Positions 43,370 through 53,382 of a DNA stretch of 64,000 nt are shown here, in pieces (position 1 is the first letter of the stretch; the number at the start of each line of letters is the position of its first letter). The stretch lies in assembly GCF_025499605.1 (NCBI RefSeq), contig NZ_JAFMVC010000004.1:248001-312000 (forward strand), written 5' to 3'. The position numbers and the translations under genes were made by a program. The notes under the pieces were generated by a model that was not told the origin of the DNA, searched no databases, and saw only the letters and a program-made list of their open reading frames with translations. The stretch comes from Carboxylicivirga litoralis. GTDB lineage: Bacteria > Bacteroidota > Bacteroidia > Bacteroidales > Marinilabiliaceae.

Positions 43370-44371
43370 TTATACCTGTTTTACTTTAAGAAAATTGTTG
43401 GCCAAACTCCAGCCATGCTCTATTTGTTCAACATAGGCTTTGAGTTTGCTGTAATCGCCCATGGCGTGACGCAAAAAGGCAGAACCCATACCATATAACG
43501 CAGGAAGTTTTGCAATTGAAGTTAAATAGTAACCGTCTAAGAGGCTTGAAATACCACCTGAGATAATGAGCTGTTTAACTTTAATGTCGTTTGCAGGTAG
43601 TTCAGCCACGAGTTGATTCACCATGTGTGTCATGTCTTCGGCAGTGTGTCCCACGTGTATGAACGGATTAAACACCTCGGCAGCAACAGCATTGGAACGG
43701 TTTAGCTCAACTAGCGAAAAATTGGTGCCACCCATAGCCGCAAATTCAATGGCTTCAATGGGTAATTGAAGCAGATGGCGAAGGCTTTCTTTACCAAAAC
43801 CCTGGCCAACCTCTTTTACAATGATTTTTAGTTTCGACTTTTCTAAGAAATCCTGAATTAATTCGATGGCCGGTCTTTTTTGCTGGTCACCTTCTGGCTG
43901 AAAAGCTTCTTGTAATGGGTTGATGTGAATAACTAAGCCGTCCGCAGACAACTTATCGACTAATTCACCCAGCTTATCAGTGCTACCTTGTTCAAGCATG
44001 GTTTCCAGCTGGCAAATACCAATGTTGGCAAACAAAGGAACAGCATCACCCAAAATTGGCCGAACGTTAAAGTCATTGAAATGCTCTGGTGAATCGAGCA
44101 GGATGCGACAAGAACCCAATCCCATTCCTAATCCAAACTCAGCACAAGCCTGCGCCAGGTTTTTATTGATAGTACCGGCACGTTGGGTGCCACCTGTCAT
44201 GCTGGATACCCATAGCGGTAAGACCATTTTTTTACCGGCAAAATAGTATTCCTTTACCTGCTTGGTATGTGTGCCAAACAACGGTTCATAATCAAAGCGG
44301 TTATCAACGTGCTTACCTTCTAATCGTGAGCTAAATGCCAGGTCTATATGATCGCGTTTCCTGTCTTCCAT
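43370..44371 (-). CDS. fni: Type 2 isopentenyl-diphosphate delta-isomerase
   Basis: A 333-residue FMN-dependent isomerase interconverting isopentenyl and dimethylallyl diphosphate. The start MEDRKRDHIDLAFSS, then LWVSSMTGGT, GLGMGLGSCRILL and KEVGQGFGKES, and the FMN phosphate region ISGGISSLLDG are typical of Fni/Idi-2. It is the first of the five mevalonate genes in transcription order and is 40 bases from the acyl-CoA dehydrogenase, close enough to be in the same transcript. Confidence 0.93.
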   Translation of the reverse strand: MEDRKRDHIDLAFSSRLEGKHVDNRFDYEPLFGTHTKQVKEYYFAGKKMVLPLWVSSMTGGTQRAGTINKNLAQACAEFGLGMGLGSCRILLDSPEHFNDFNVRPILGDAVPLFANIGICQLETMLEQGSTDKLGELVDKLSADGLVIHINPLQEAFQPEGDQQKRPAIELIQDFLEKSKLKIIVKEVGQGFGKESLRHLLQLPIEAIEFAAMGGTNFSLVELNRSNAVAAEVFNPFIHVGHTAEDMTHMVNQLVAELPANDIKVKQLIISGGISSLLDGYYLTSIAKLPALYGMGSAFLRHAMGDYSKLKAYVEQIEHGWSLANNFLKVKQV

Positions 44372-44411
44372 TGGATGAATTCTGTTTAATCAGGATAAAA
44401 ATAAGCTGAAC

Positions 44412-45560
44412 TTATACCAATCCCAAATGCTTACCTATAACAATGCGCAAAATTTCGGATGTTCCTTCACCAATTTGCAAAATACGCTGGTCACGATAAA
44501 AACGCTCAATGGGTGATGACTTCAACAAGCCTTGCCCTGAGAAGATTTGTACAGCTTCATCAGAGATTTCTTTCGCGATATCGCTACAATATAATTTTGC
44601 CATAGCAGCTTCTTTACTAAATGGTTTTCCGGTATCCTTTAATTCGCATGCGTTGTACAAGGTGTTTCGAGCCAATTCCAGTTTTAAAGCCATGTCGGCC
44701 AGTTTAAATGATGTTGACTGGTATTCAGAAATAGCTTTACCGAATTGCACTCTTTTTTTAGAATATTCCAAGGCCATTTCAAATGCTCCCTGGGCGAGGC
44801 CCAATCCCATGGCGGCAATAGATAATCGTCCAGAATCCAATGTTTTAAGCATCTGACCCAGACCTTTATCTTTTTTTCCGAGCAGGTTTTCTTTAGGAGC
44901 TTTAATGTTGCTAAACTTCAGCTCGGCTGTGTCAGAAGCACGCCACATCATTTTACCCAGCATGCGTTTGGTTTCAAAGCCCTTACTATCTCTGTCGACC
45001 AAAATAGTAGAGAATCGCTTTTTCCCATTTTCTTCATTGGTAACAGCCAGCACTGTAATACCCTTCATTAGTTCATTGCTGCCATTAGTAATATATCGCT
45101 TGGAGCCGTTAATTATCCAATAGTCACCATTTTCTTTGGCTATTGTTTCTACGCCTTGTGCATCGGAGCCAGCATTTACCTCGGTTAAACCAAAGGCCCA
45201 CAAGCCTTCACCTGAAGTCAACATTGGTATATATTTTTGGCGTTGTTCTTCTGTTCCAAAGTTAAATATCGGTGCAAGCCCGAGACTATTATGGGCACAC
45301 ATGGTTGCTGCCTGAGAGCTATCCACACGGGCCAACTCTTCTACAGCAATGATGTAGGAAAGTGTATCCATTCCTTGTCCACCATATTCTTTAGGGATAT
45401 CAATTCCCAAAAGACCGGCTTGTCCCATTTTTTGAGTTAGTTCAACTGAGAATGTTTCATTTTCATCGAGTTGAGCAGCCAATGGCTTGATTTCTTTTTC
45501 AGCAAAAGCTCTGACTTTCTGGCGGAAAGCTTCGTGTTGTTCTGTACTTAGTATAGACAT
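44412..45560 (-). CDS. Acyl-CoA dehydrogenase (isovaleryl-CoA dehydrogenase by context)
   Basis: A 382-residue flavoprotein of the short/medium-chain acyl-CoA dehydrogenase family. FGLTEVNAGSDA and WIINGSKRYITNGS bind FAD and substrate; RVQFGKAISEYQ is another family block. The C-terminal motif is QIGEGTSEIL with Glu365 at the usual MCAD catalytic position. Isovaleryl-CoA dehydrogenases usually have Ala there (GAGTSE) and a Glu elsewhere, so the specificity is unsure. Neighbours (methylcrotonyl-CoA-type carboxylase and methylglutaconyl-type hydratase) argue for isovaleryl-CoA as substrate. It is 37 bases after the biotin carboxylase gene. Confidence 0.88.
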   Translation of the reverse strand: MSILSTEQHEAFRQKVRAFAEKEIKPLAAQLDENETFSVELTQKMGQAGLLGIDIPKEYGGQGMDTLSYIIAVEELARVDSSQAATMCAHNSLGLAPIFNFGTEEQRQKYIPMLTSGEGLWAFGLTEVNAGSDAQGVETIAKENGDYWIINGSKRYITNGSNELMKGITVLAVTNEENGKKRFSTILVDRDSKGFETKRMLGKMMWRASDTAELKFSNIKAPKENLLGKKDKGLGQMLKTLDSGRLSIAAMGLGLAQGAFEMALEYSKKRVQFGKAISEYQSTSFKLADMALKLELARNTLYNACELKDTGKPFSKEAAMAKLYCSDIAKEISDEAVQIFSGQGLLKSSPIERFYRDQRILQIGEGTSEILRIVIGKHLGLV

Positions 45561-45597
45561 TTTGTTATGCTTCTAGCTATCAGCTAAAGGTTGTTAG

Positions 45598-47541
45598 CTA
45601 TCTGTTAATATTAGTTTGATAGGCCAATAAGGCTTGATTTAGTTTTACTTGCTCTCCTGTTGAGATATATACTTTTTCAATTGTACCATCTTTCCAGGCC
45701 TTTATGTGGTTCTCTGTTTTCATGGCTTCCAATACCAGTAAAGGGTCTCCTTTCTTAACTTTCTGGCCATCTTTCACATGTACTTTCATTACTTGTGATG
45801 GGATAGGGGCAGAATAGTAATTGCTATCTGATACCTCTTCATGTTTCTTCACTGGTTCAAAATCAGGCAACCAGTCATGAGCTTTTACAATGCAGCTCTT
45901 TAGCTGATGAATCACTTCCAGTTTATCATTCTCTTCGAAACAATAAAAGTGAAGTTGTTCACTATTCAATTCAAACTGAAGGTGATGATCATCAAGTTGA
46001 ATATCTGTGATGTAATATACATCCTTGTCCAGTTTAATTCCTAAACCATTTGGGATTGTATGATACTCGGCGTAGTAGCTTTGTCCGTCAATAGAAAATT
46101 CAAAAAGTGGTAATTGACGCCAGAATTGATTTTGAAGGTGCTGATACCTGTAAGCGGTATAGGACAGGCTCGCCATTATTGTATCAAGTTTTGTGTTCCG
46201 AGTTAATTCGGCATGTTTCTCTTCGCAAAAGCGTGTGTGAATAGTTGCATCGCCAAATGCATCACTTTGAAGAATGGTGTCATGAAAGCTGGCATTGGTT
46301 TTTATGCCACGAACGATCAATTGCCGATTGGCATCTATGGCTTTCTGAATAGCTTGCTCCCTGTTGCTGGCATGTGCAATCAGCTTGGCAATCATTGGAT
46401 CAAACTGCGAATGAATCTCAATCGCCCTGTCAAAACCAATCTCTAATCGCACGTCATCTTGTTGAGGTAGAAGTAAAGACTTTATTTGCCCCGGGCTAGG
46501 CTGGAAATTATCTAGTGGATCTTCGGCACAAATGCGCAATTCAATGGCATGGCCTTGCTGGAGGATGTCATCTTGCTTAAAAGTGAGCTGTTCACCATTC
46601 GCTATTCTGAATTGCCATTGCACCAAATCAATGTTAGTTATCTCTTCCGTTACACAATGTTCCACCTGGATTCGGGTGTTCATCTCCAAAAAGTAATGCT
46701 GACCATTGTGATCAATCAAAAACTCAATGGTTCCTGCACTTTTGTAGCCGATGGCTTTACAAAGCATTAAGGCATCCTTGTATAGTTTTTCTTTAATGGA
46801 GCTATCCAGGTTATGAGCAGGTGCTTCCTCAACGATCTTTTGAAAGCGTCGCTGGACAGAACATTCGCGTTCAAACAAATGAACAGTGTTACCGTCATTG
46901 TCGGCTAATACCTGCACTTCAATGTGGCGTGCTTGCCCGATGTATTGTTCTACGTAAATGCGCTCATCGCCAAAATAACGCTTGGCTTGTGTGCTAAGAA
47001 TGGGTAATTGCTGCAGTAATTCATCTTTAGTGTAGCAAATTTGCATGCCTTTACCGCCTCCACCCATGGCTGCTTTTACCAATACCGGGTAGGGCATCGT
47101 TTCGGCTTCGGAGAGGATGCTTTGTAAGTTGCCTTCCCACGATTGGGTTAAAGCCACACCAGCTGATTGGGCAATGGAACGTGCCTTTTGTTTATCACCC
47201 ATCTGCATAAGATTATCGGCAGATGGGCCCACAAATGTGATGTTGTTTTGAACGCATGCTTCAGCCAACTCGTTGTTTTCGGACATAAAGCCATAACCAG
47301 GATGAATACAATCGGCCTGGTAGCGTTTAGCCATCTCCATCACAAACGGAATGTTCAGGTAATTGTCCTTGAACGGTCCATGCTCAAAAAAATGTACTTC
47401 GTCACTTAAGCTGGCTGGTAAGGTGTCATTTTCCAGCTCCGAAAGTAACACGATTGTTTTCAAACCCAGCTGATGGGCTGCCCTGATAATACGAACGGCA
47501 ATTTCTCCTCTATTGGGTATTAAAACTTTCCTCATCTCCAT
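45598..47541 (-). CDS. Biotin-dependent acyl-CoA carboxylase, alpha subunit (methylcrotonyl-CoA type)
   Basis: 647 residues from ATG 47541 (MEMRKVLIPNRGEIAVRI). The biotin carboxylase part has HPGYGFMSEN, KAAMGGGGKGMQI (ATP-grasp) and EMNTRIQVEHCVTE. The C-terminal carrier domain has VLEAMKTENHIKA, with Lys608 the biotin site. With the beta subunit two genes upstream and a hydratase between them, the set fits 3-methylcrotonyl-CoA carboxylase of leucine breakdown; propionyl- or geranyl-CoA types are alternatives. The frame is open to 47574, but that start lies inside the hydratase gene and lacks family support. Confidence 0.88.
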   Translation of the reverse strand: MEMRKVLIPNRGEIAVRIIRAAHQLGLKTIVLLSELENDTLPASLSDEVHFFEHGPFKDNYLNIPFVMEMAKRYQADCIHPGYGFMSENNELAEACVQNNITFVGPSADNLMQMGDKQKARSIAQSAGVALTQSWEGNLQSILSEAETMPYPVLVKAAMGGGGKGMQICYTKDELLQQLPILSTQAKRYFGDERIYVEQYIGQARHIEVQVLADNDGNTVHLFERECSVQRRFQKIVEEAPAHNLDSSIKEKLYKDALMLCKAIGYKSAGTIEFLIDHNGQHYFLEMNTRIQVEHCVTEEITNIDLVQWQFRIANGEQLTFKQDDILQQGHAIELRICAEDPLDNFQPSPGQIKSLLLPQQDDVRLEIGFDRAIEIHSQFDPMIAKLIAHASNREQAIQKAIDANRQLIVRGIKTNASFHDTILQSDAFGDATIHTRFCEEKHAELTRNTKLDTIMASLSYTAYRYQHLQNQFWRQLPLFEFSIDGQSYYAEYHTIPNGLGIKLDKDVYYITDIQLDDHHLQFELNSEQLHFYCFEENDKLEVIHQLKSCIVKAHDWLPDFEPVKKHEEVSDSNYYSAPIPSQVMKVHVKDGQKVKKGDPLLVLEAMKTENHIKAWKDGTIEKVYISTGEQVKLNQALLAYQTNINR

Positions 47542-47548
47542 CTCATTT

Positions 47549-48346
47549 TTACCATTCGGGACGACGTTTTTCAAAGAAGGCTTTTACGCCTTCCTGACCT
47601 TCATCTGATTTTCTTGACTCTGCAATTGAGTTGATGCACAGCTCTTTTATTTCTTTGTTGTTTGTTTGAATTGATAGCTGACTAAGTAATTCTTTTGTTG
47701 AGTTCATTGCTAAAAGGCTATTGGCTTTGAATTGTTCACACATTTCATCGATGTGTTGCTGAATGGCTTTGGCTGGTAATACGTCATGTATCAATCCTAT
47801 TTTTTTTCCTTTTTTAGCATTAAAAAGCTCGGCACTTAACATCAATGCTCTTGCTTGGGAAACACCTATTTTATTAACCACAAACGGTGCAATTGTAGCT
47901 GGCACTAATCCGAGTTTAACCTCCGAAAAAGATAGTTTCGCATTCGATTCGGCAACAACATAATCGGCGCAAGCCAACAAGCCTAATGCACCACCAATGG
48001 CGTACTTTTCAACCCAAGCGAGAACAGGTTTGGGAAAGTTGTTAAGTATCTCAAAAAGCTGATAAAACAATGCTGCGTCAGCTCGGTTTTCTTCATCAGT
48101 CTGATTAAGACCTTGTTTCATCCATTGTAAGTCGGCACCGGAGCAAAAGACATTACCAGCTCCGCGCAGCACAAGCACCTTCTGCTTGCTGTCATTTTTT
48201 ATCTTTTCTAATGTAGCTATCAGGCATTGCAACATGATTTTAGACAGTGCATTCTTTCTGGTCGTATCGTTAAGAAGTATACGACTAATGCCATTGGATT
48301 GGTTTAATTGCACCAGGTCTTTATTGTTACATTCTGTAGATGCCAT
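47549..48346 (-). CDS. Enoyl-CoA hydratase (3-methylglutaconyl-CoA hydratase by context)
   Basis: 265 residues from ATG 48346 ([11 protein letters not shown]). Crotonase fold: [14 protein letters not shown], the oxyanion loop [13 protein letters not shown] and [18 protein letters not shown], which holds active-site Gly/Glu positions of the AUH/hydratase group. Placed between the two carboxylase subunits, it most likely hydrates 3-methylglutaconyl-CoA to HMG-CoA. The longer frame (to 48376) adds only a basic segment with no family match. The start overlaps the carboxyltransferase gene by 20 bases. Confidence 0.87.
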   Translation of the reverse strand: MASTECNNKDLVQLNQSNGISRILLNDTTRKNALSKIMLQCLIATLEKIKNDSKQKVLVLRGAGNVFCSGADLQWMKQGLNQTDEENRADAALFYQLFEILNNFPKPVLAWVEKYAIGGALGLLACADYVVAESNAKLSFSEVKLGLVPATIAPFVVNKIGVSQARALMLSAELFNAKKGKKIGLIHDVLPAKAIQQHIDEMCEQFKANSLLAMNSTKELLSQLSIQTNNKEIKELCINSIAESRKSDEGQEGVKAFFEKRRPEW

Positions 48347-49925
48347 ATTTCGTATCCTTCTTTTCGTTGTTATCAATAATTCGAAGCACCAGGCCAGCTA
48401 TTTGTCGCGTCGATTCGGGTAGAATAATACCATCGTCCCACAGTCGACTGGTGCTGTAGTAAGGCGAACCTTCACGTTCGTATTTTTCGAGTATAGATGC
48501 TTCTATTTGTTCCAATTGTTCTTCATCCACGTTTTTACCTTGAGCAGCCGCCTGATCGCGTTTTATGGTAGTGAGTACTTGTGCTGCTTGTTTGGCACCC
48601 ATCACCGAGATACGCGCATTGGGCCACATAAATAAAAAACGAGGATCGTAGGCGCGACCTGCCATGGCGTAATTGCCAGCACCATAAGAACCTCCCATTA
48701 GTATCGTGAAGTATGGAACTGTTGAATTGGCCAATGCATTCACCATTTTAGCACCATCTTTGGCTATGCCTTTGTGCTCGTAGTCCTTACCCACCATAAA
48801 GCCGGTAATGTTTTGCAAAAACAACATGGGGATATTGCGCTCGTTGCAAAGCTGTATGAAGTGAGTGCCTTTTAAGGCTGATTCTGAAAACAGAATACCA
48901 TTGTTGGCTAGTATACCTACTTGCTGTCCCTCAATCTTGGCAAAAACTGTAACAAGGGTCGTACCGTATTCGCTTTTAAATTCATGAAAGGCACTTTCGT
49001 CAACCAGTCGGGCAATTATTTCCCGCACATCCGGAAAGGGTTTGCCACTCTCAGGAATTAAACCTGTAATATCATGTATATCGTAAGCAGGTTCCTTGGC
49101 TTCAACAACTTTTGTCTTCTTTGGGGGCAATGTTTCAATAATGTTGCGACAGATATGAATGGCGTGCTCATCGTTATCTGCCAGATGATCGGCCACACCA
49201 GAAATCTGAGTATGAACAGCTCCTCCTCCTAAGGCTTCAGCACTGACATCTTCTCCGGTTGCTGCTTTAACCAGTGGTGGTCCGGCCAAAAAGATGGTAC
49301 CCTGATTTTTAACGATTATGGTTTCGTCACTCATAGCTGGTACATAAGCCCCTCCGGCCGTACAAGAACCCATTACAATGGCTATTTGAGCGATTCCTTG
49401 TGCCGACATACGCGATTGGTTAAAAAAGATACGCCCAAAATCATCTTTATCCGGAAAGACTTCTGACTGCTGGGGAAGGAAAACGCCACCACTATCAACC
49501 AGATACACACAAGGCAATTGGTTTTGCAGTGCAATTTCCTGTGCCCTTAAATGCTTTTTAATGGTTTCGGATACATAGGTGCCACCTTTAACCGTGGCAT
49601 CATTGGCTATTAGCATCACTTTTTGACCATGTACCTGGCCAATTCCGGTTATAATACCAGCGGCTGGGAAAGCATCGTCGTATTGCCCATTAGCCGCCAG
49701 GGCTGAAAGCTCCAGAAAAAAGGAATTTTTATCAATCAGGTAATCAATTCGCTGGCGTGCCGTTAGTTTACCTTTTTTGGTGTGTTTTAAAATGGCTTTT
49801 TCACCACCTCCTTTGAATACATCGCGCAGTTTTTCAAAGTAATTATCAGCCAAGCTTTTGTTTAGCTTTTGGTTACGGACAAATTCCTCTGATTTATTAT
49901 CAATACTGGTATAATACTTAAACAT
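48327..49925 (-). CDS. Acyl-CoA carboxylase beta subunit (methylcrotonyl-CoA type)
   Basis: A 532-residue carboxyltransferase, the usual length for the MCC beta subunit. Blocks include [21 protein letters not shown] (start of domain 1), [51 protein letters not shown] and [21 protein letters not shown] (split by strands). FPDK and [12 protein letters not shown] favour methylcrotonyl-type over propionyl-type enzymes. It carries CO2 from biotin to the acyl-CoA. It begins the nine-gene array that runs through HMG-CoA to mevalonate kinase. Confidence 0.9.
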   Translation of the reverse strand: MFKYYTSIDNKSEEFVRNQKLNKSLADNYFEKLRDVFKGGGEKAILKHTKKGKLTARQRIDYLIDKNSFFLELSALAANGQYDDAFPAAGIITGIGQVHGQKVMLIANDATVKGGTYVSETIKKHLRAQEIALQNQLPCVYLVDSGGVFLPQQSEVFPDKDDFGRIFFNQSRMSAQGIAQIAIVMGSCTAGGAYVPAMSDETIIVKNQGTIFLAGPPLVKAATGEDVSAEALGGGAVHTQISGVADHLADNDEHAIHICRNIIETLPPKKTKVVEAKEPAYDIHDITGLIPESGKPFPDVREIIARLVDESAFHEFKSEYGTTLVTVFAKIEGQQVGILANNGILFSESALKGTHFIQLCNERNIPMLFLQNITGFMVGKDYEHKGIAKDGAKMVNALANSTVPYFTILMGGSYGAGNYAMAGRAYDPRFLFMWPNARISVMGAKQAAQVLTTIKRDQAAAQGKNVDEEQLEQIEASILEKYEREGSPYYSTSRLWDDGIILPESTRQIAGLVLRIIDNNEKKDTKYGIYRM

Positions 49926-49942
49926 CTTTTATTCGCTACTTG

Positions 49943-49951
49943 CAAATAATA
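49943..49951 (-). promoter_or_regulatory. Possible promoter of the leucine/mevalonate array
   Basis: On the minus strand TATTATTTG, one base longer than the TAnnTTTG box, with a TTG about 22 bases further upstream (49977-49975). The start codon is 18 bases on. Weak. Confidence 0.3.
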
Positions 49952-50043
49952 ACCTTTTGATGAGGTAAATGTTCAGCAATGGGAGGCTTATTTTAAACGA
50001 TATTGTTTTATAGTATTGAGACTTAATGCAGAATGTTATAAAC

Positions 50044-50071
50044 AAAAAAAGTCCGGTGATAGCCGGACTTT
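50044..50071 (-). terminator. Terminator of the LolA gene
   Basis: AAAGTCCGG (50048-50056) and CCGGACTTT (50063-50071) form a 9-bp perfect stem with a six-base loop. On the minus strand it is followed by seven T, and it lies 22 bases past the LolA stop. Confidence 0.85.
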
Positions 50072-50092
50072 CTATTCATATATTTTTAGTGT

Positions 50093-50752
50093 TTATCGCA
50101 TGTCAATCACGTCAACATCAGAATTAGCAGCTTTGTCAAATACAAAGGTTTTGTCATCAATTTGTTTGTTCGTTGTCATGTTTTTAACAACAACAGTATA
50201 GTTGTTGCCGTCTTTACCCACCTGGCGAATAGAGTACAACTGAAGATTATCTTTTAGGACCAAAAGTTTGATACGTGAAAAAGGTTTATCGCGGTTAACC
50301 GGATACAAATCAATTTCGTGGCAAGCTTTACCGTTAATGGTTCCTTCTGCCACATAATTATATGTATAACCATTTTCGTATATAGTAAATACCGTTGCAG
50401 GGTTTAATGTTTCTTCGTCTTCAGGATCGGGCACTGTAATATTTACCTCACCTGCATCAATCATATGTGTGTAAAGTACTTCACCATCGAAATATGTATC
50501 CACATCCATCAGGTTTACTTTGTATTTGTTGCCTTTAAGAATGATGTGACCTTCGTACACTTCGTTTATGTCTTCCTGCATGTTCTCCAGTGAGAAAGAA
50601 AAATCGGCCACAATCGATGGGTAAGCTTTTGTTTTAGCAGACACCTGGTCTAGTATTTCTTTTGCCTTTTCTTGAGACTGGGCGAAACTAAACAGACTGA
50701 ATGTTGCTAAAATTAATGTTAACGTGTATTTCATTTTATATGTTTTTTTCAT
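50093..50752 (-). CDS. lolA: LolA-family lipoprotein carrier
   Basis: A 219-residue secreted protein (signal ending SLFSFAQ) with the LolA fold: KTKAYPSIVADFSFSLENMQE, GHIILKGNKYKVNLMD, TYFDGEVLYTHMID and SRIKLLVLKDNLQLYSIRQVGKDGNNYTV (as landmarks). LolA carries lipoproteins from the inner to the outer membrane. ATG 50752 gives a leader MKKTYKMKYTL; ATG 50734 (MKYTLTLIL) is equally possible. It follows FtsK by 54 bases on the same strand, an arrangement common in Bacteroidota. Confidence 0.85.
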   Translation of the reverse strand: MKKTYKMKYTLTLILATFSLFSFAQSQEKAKEILDQVSAKTKAYPSIVADFSFSLENMQEDINEVYEGHIILKGNKYKVNLMDVDTYFDGEVLYTHMIDAGEVNITVPDPEDEETLNPATVFTIYENGYTYNYVAEGTINGKACHEIDLYPVNRDKPFSRIKLLVLKDNLQLYSIRQVGKDGNNYTVVVKNMTTNKQIDDKTFVFDKAANSDVDVIDMR

Positions 50753-50806
50753 TTTCTAATTCGTTAGATGTACGTCTTCTTCAATAACTGTTCCAAAAAA
50801 AGATGC

Positions 50807-53248
50807 CTAGTTAAATTGGCTTAAGTGTTTTTCCAGTTCCAGTTCATCAGGAATCAGAACCTGGCGCGCTTTACTACCTTCGAATGGGCCAACGATACCC
50901 GCTGCTTCCAGCTGATCAATGATACGGCCGGCACGATTGTAGCCAATGGAGAAACGACGCTGAATCAATGAGGTGGAGCCTGACTGATTGGCAACCACCA
51001 CTCGAGCGGCTTCTTCAAACATGGCATCGCGTTTACTTAAATCCACTTCACCGGCCGCCTGATCAGTGCTGTTTTCACCCACATACTCAGGAAGTAAAAA
51101 GGCCGATGTGTAGCCGCGCTGACCTCCAATGAAGTCATTAATGCGTTCCACTTCAGGCGTATCGACGAAGGCGCACTGAACACGCACCAGGTCACTGCCT
51201 TGTGAAATTAACATATCCCCTCGTCCTATTAATTGATTAGCACCAGGAGAATCAAGAATAGTACGTGAGTCAATCATCGATGCTACTTTAAAGGCTACAC
51301 GAGTTGGGAAGTTAGCCTTGATAACACCTGTAATAATATTTGTTGAAGGACGCTGGGTGGCCACAATCATATGGATACCCACAGCACGAGCCAGCTGAGC
51401 AATACGTGCAATTGGCAGCTCTACTTCTTTGCCGGCAGTCATAATCAAATCGGCAAACTCATCGATGATTACAACAATGTAAGGTAAGAAACGGTGTCCT
51501 TTTTCCGGATTAAGCTGACGTTTAACAAACTTATGGTTGTACTCTTTAATGTTACGAGCATGTGCTGTTTTAAGTAACTCGTAACGATTGTCCATTTCAA
51601 TAGCCAGGGAGTTAAGTGTATTTACTACCTTTTGTACATCGGTGATAATCGGATCTTCTTCATCCGGCATTTTAGCCAGGAAGTGTTTCTCAATTTTCGA
51701 ATAAATATTCAGCTCTACCTTTTTAGGGTCAACCATTACAAATTTTAGTTGCGATGGATGCTTTTTATAGAGCAAAGATGAAATGATAGCATTTAAACCA
51801 ACCGACTTACCTTGTCCTGTAGCACCGGCCACCAGCATGTGTGGTGCTTTGGCTAAGTCGATCACAAAGGTTTCATTCGAAATAGTTTTACCTAAGGCAA
51901 TTGGTAGTTCATACTTCGTATTCTGGAATTTTTTTGCATTGATAATCGAGCGCATGGCCACCACCTCTGGTTCTGAGTTGGGAACCTCAATACCGATGGT
52001 CCCACGGCCTGGAATAGGAGCAATGATGCGAATACCTAGAGCAGCTAATGATAGCGCAATGTCATCCTCCAGGTTTTTGATTTTGGAAATGCGAACACCC
52101 GGTGCAGGCACAATTTCATATAGGGTGACAGTGGGACCAACTGTGGCTTTAATGTTTTTAATCTGAATTTTATAATCCTCAAGGGTCTTAACAATGCGGT
52201 TTTTGTTCGATTCCAATTCTTCCATCGAAACTTCGGCATTGTCGGCACTGTGGTCGTCTAATAATTCAATGTTAGGAAGTTGGTAAGATGATAAATCTAA
52301 GGTTGGATCATAATCGCCAAGAGGTTCATTACCGATTGATTCAAGGATTTCTTCTTCCTCACTTTTTTCTATGGTCAAGTCCAGGTTGGGCTCATCATTA
52401 ACAGGAGCATCTACAGTTGGCGAAAACTCTAACGTCGAACCTTTCTCAGCTTCAGATGCAGCGATTGGTTCTTCAATTGGTTCAGGACTATTTATTTCTA
52501 CTTCTATTTCTTTATCGAATGACAGTGTTTCTTCTTCTGTTGCCTCAGGTTGACTGATTGCAGCTTCAGTTTCGGTCGCTGTTTCTTCTGGTTTGTCAAC
52601 AAACGCTTCTTCTTCTTCTTTGTTTTTATCTAATGGACGACTAACCATTCGGTAAAAAGACTCAAAAGTGACAGACAGGTAGGTGACTAAACTAACTATT
52701 AGCAGAATAACTGTTCCTACACCTCCAATAGAAGCTGTCAGCCATTTGCTCATAAAGTAGCCGTGTGCACCACCCAACAGCAGATACTGATCGTTGATAG
52801 AGCTGATGAATATAAATCCTAATGTTATTGATAGCCATAAACTAATAATAATACAGTGTGCTATTGCTTTACGAAGCGGCAAAATGCGCGCCCCTAATAA
52901 ACGGAAGCCAATCACAAACAATAATAACACAATGGCAAATGCAGCGATACCAATGCCTTGATTAATGAAAAGGTCGGCCAGGTAAGCACCATGTTTACCT
53001 GTCCAGTTTTCGACAGTTATATCAGAATTTTTGAAAAGTTCCCAAAAACTGATGTCAAACTTGCTTTTATCGGCAAAACCGGTAAATAAAAAAGAAAAGA
53101 ATGCCAGCAGAAAATAAAAGGCAATACCAATGGTTGCTATTCCTGATATGAAGCGGAACTTAAAATCCTTTAGATTATTACGCCAACTGTCGTATTTTTC
53201 TTTAAATGTAGTTTTTTTTGATTTGGTCTTGGTTTTCTTCTTAGCCAT
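50807..53248 (-). CDS. ftsK: DNA translocase FtsK
   Basis: An 813-residue septum-located DNA pump that clears chromosome ends during division. It begins with a Lys-rich leader and four membrane helices within the first 190 residues, then an acidic linker (about 205-330) rich in Glu, then the RecA-like motor with Walker A GATGQGKSVGLNAI and Walker B YIVVIIDEFADL. The C-terminal winged-helix gamma domain is present (SLIQRRFSIGYNRAGRIIDQLEAAGIVG). The linker is shorter than in E. coli, as usual in this phylum. Precedes lolA. Confidence 0.96.
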   Translation of the reverse strand: MAKKKTKTKSKKTTFKEKYDSWRNNLKDFKFRFISGIATIGIAFYFLLAFFSFLFTGFADKSKFDISFWELFKNSDITVENWTGKHGAYLADLFINQGIGIAAFAIVLLLFVIGFRLLGARILPLRKAIAHCIIISLWLSITLGFIFISSINDQYLLLGGAHGYFMSKWLTASIGGVGTVILLIVSLVTYLSVTFESFYRMVSRPLDKNKEEEEAFVDKPEETATETEAAISQPEATEEETLSFDKEIEVEINSPEPIEEPIAASEAEKGSTLEFSPTVDAPVNDEPNLDLTIEKSEEEEILESIGNEPLGDYDPTLDLSSYQLPNIELLDDHSADNAEVSMEELESNKNRIVKTLEDYKIQIKNIKATVGPTVTLYEIVPAPGVRISKIKNLEDDIALSLAALGIRIIAPIPGRGTIGIEVPNSEPEVVAMRSIINAKKFQNTKYELPIALGKTISNETFVIDLAKAPHMLVAGATGQGKSVGLNAIISSLLYKKHPSQLKFVMVDPKKVELNIYSKIEKHFLAKMPDEEDPIITDVQKVVNTLNSLAIEMDNRYELLKTAHARNIKEYNHKFVKRQLNPEKGHRFLPYIVVIIDEFADLIMTAGKEVELPIARIAQLARAVGIHMIVATQRPSTNIITGVIKANFPTRVAFKVASMIDSRTILDSPGANQLIGRGDMLISQGSDLVRVQCAFVDTPEVERINDFIGGQRGYTSAFLLPEYVGENSTDQAAGEVDLSKRDAMFEEAARVVVANQSGSTSLIQRRFSIGYNRAGRIIDQLEAAGIVGPFEGSKARQVLIPDELELEKHLSQFN

Positions 53249-53282
53249 ATATTGTTTGATTGTCAGAGGTCGTGTTTAGAGA

Positions 53283-53290
53283 CAAAAATA
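53283..53290 (-). promoter_or_regulatory. Candidate -7 box of ftsK
   Basis: Minus strand TATTTTTG, an exact TAnnTTTG match, with a TTG about 22 bases upstream (53315-53313). The start codon is 34 bases downstream. Confidence 0.4.
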
Positions 53291-53382
53291 ATAAAACCCC
53301 CACCAATAAAGTCAATACTTGCTTAGTTTTTAGAAATTAGATCCGTTATTGCCTGACTAGAAACCAATATGGAAACTAACAG

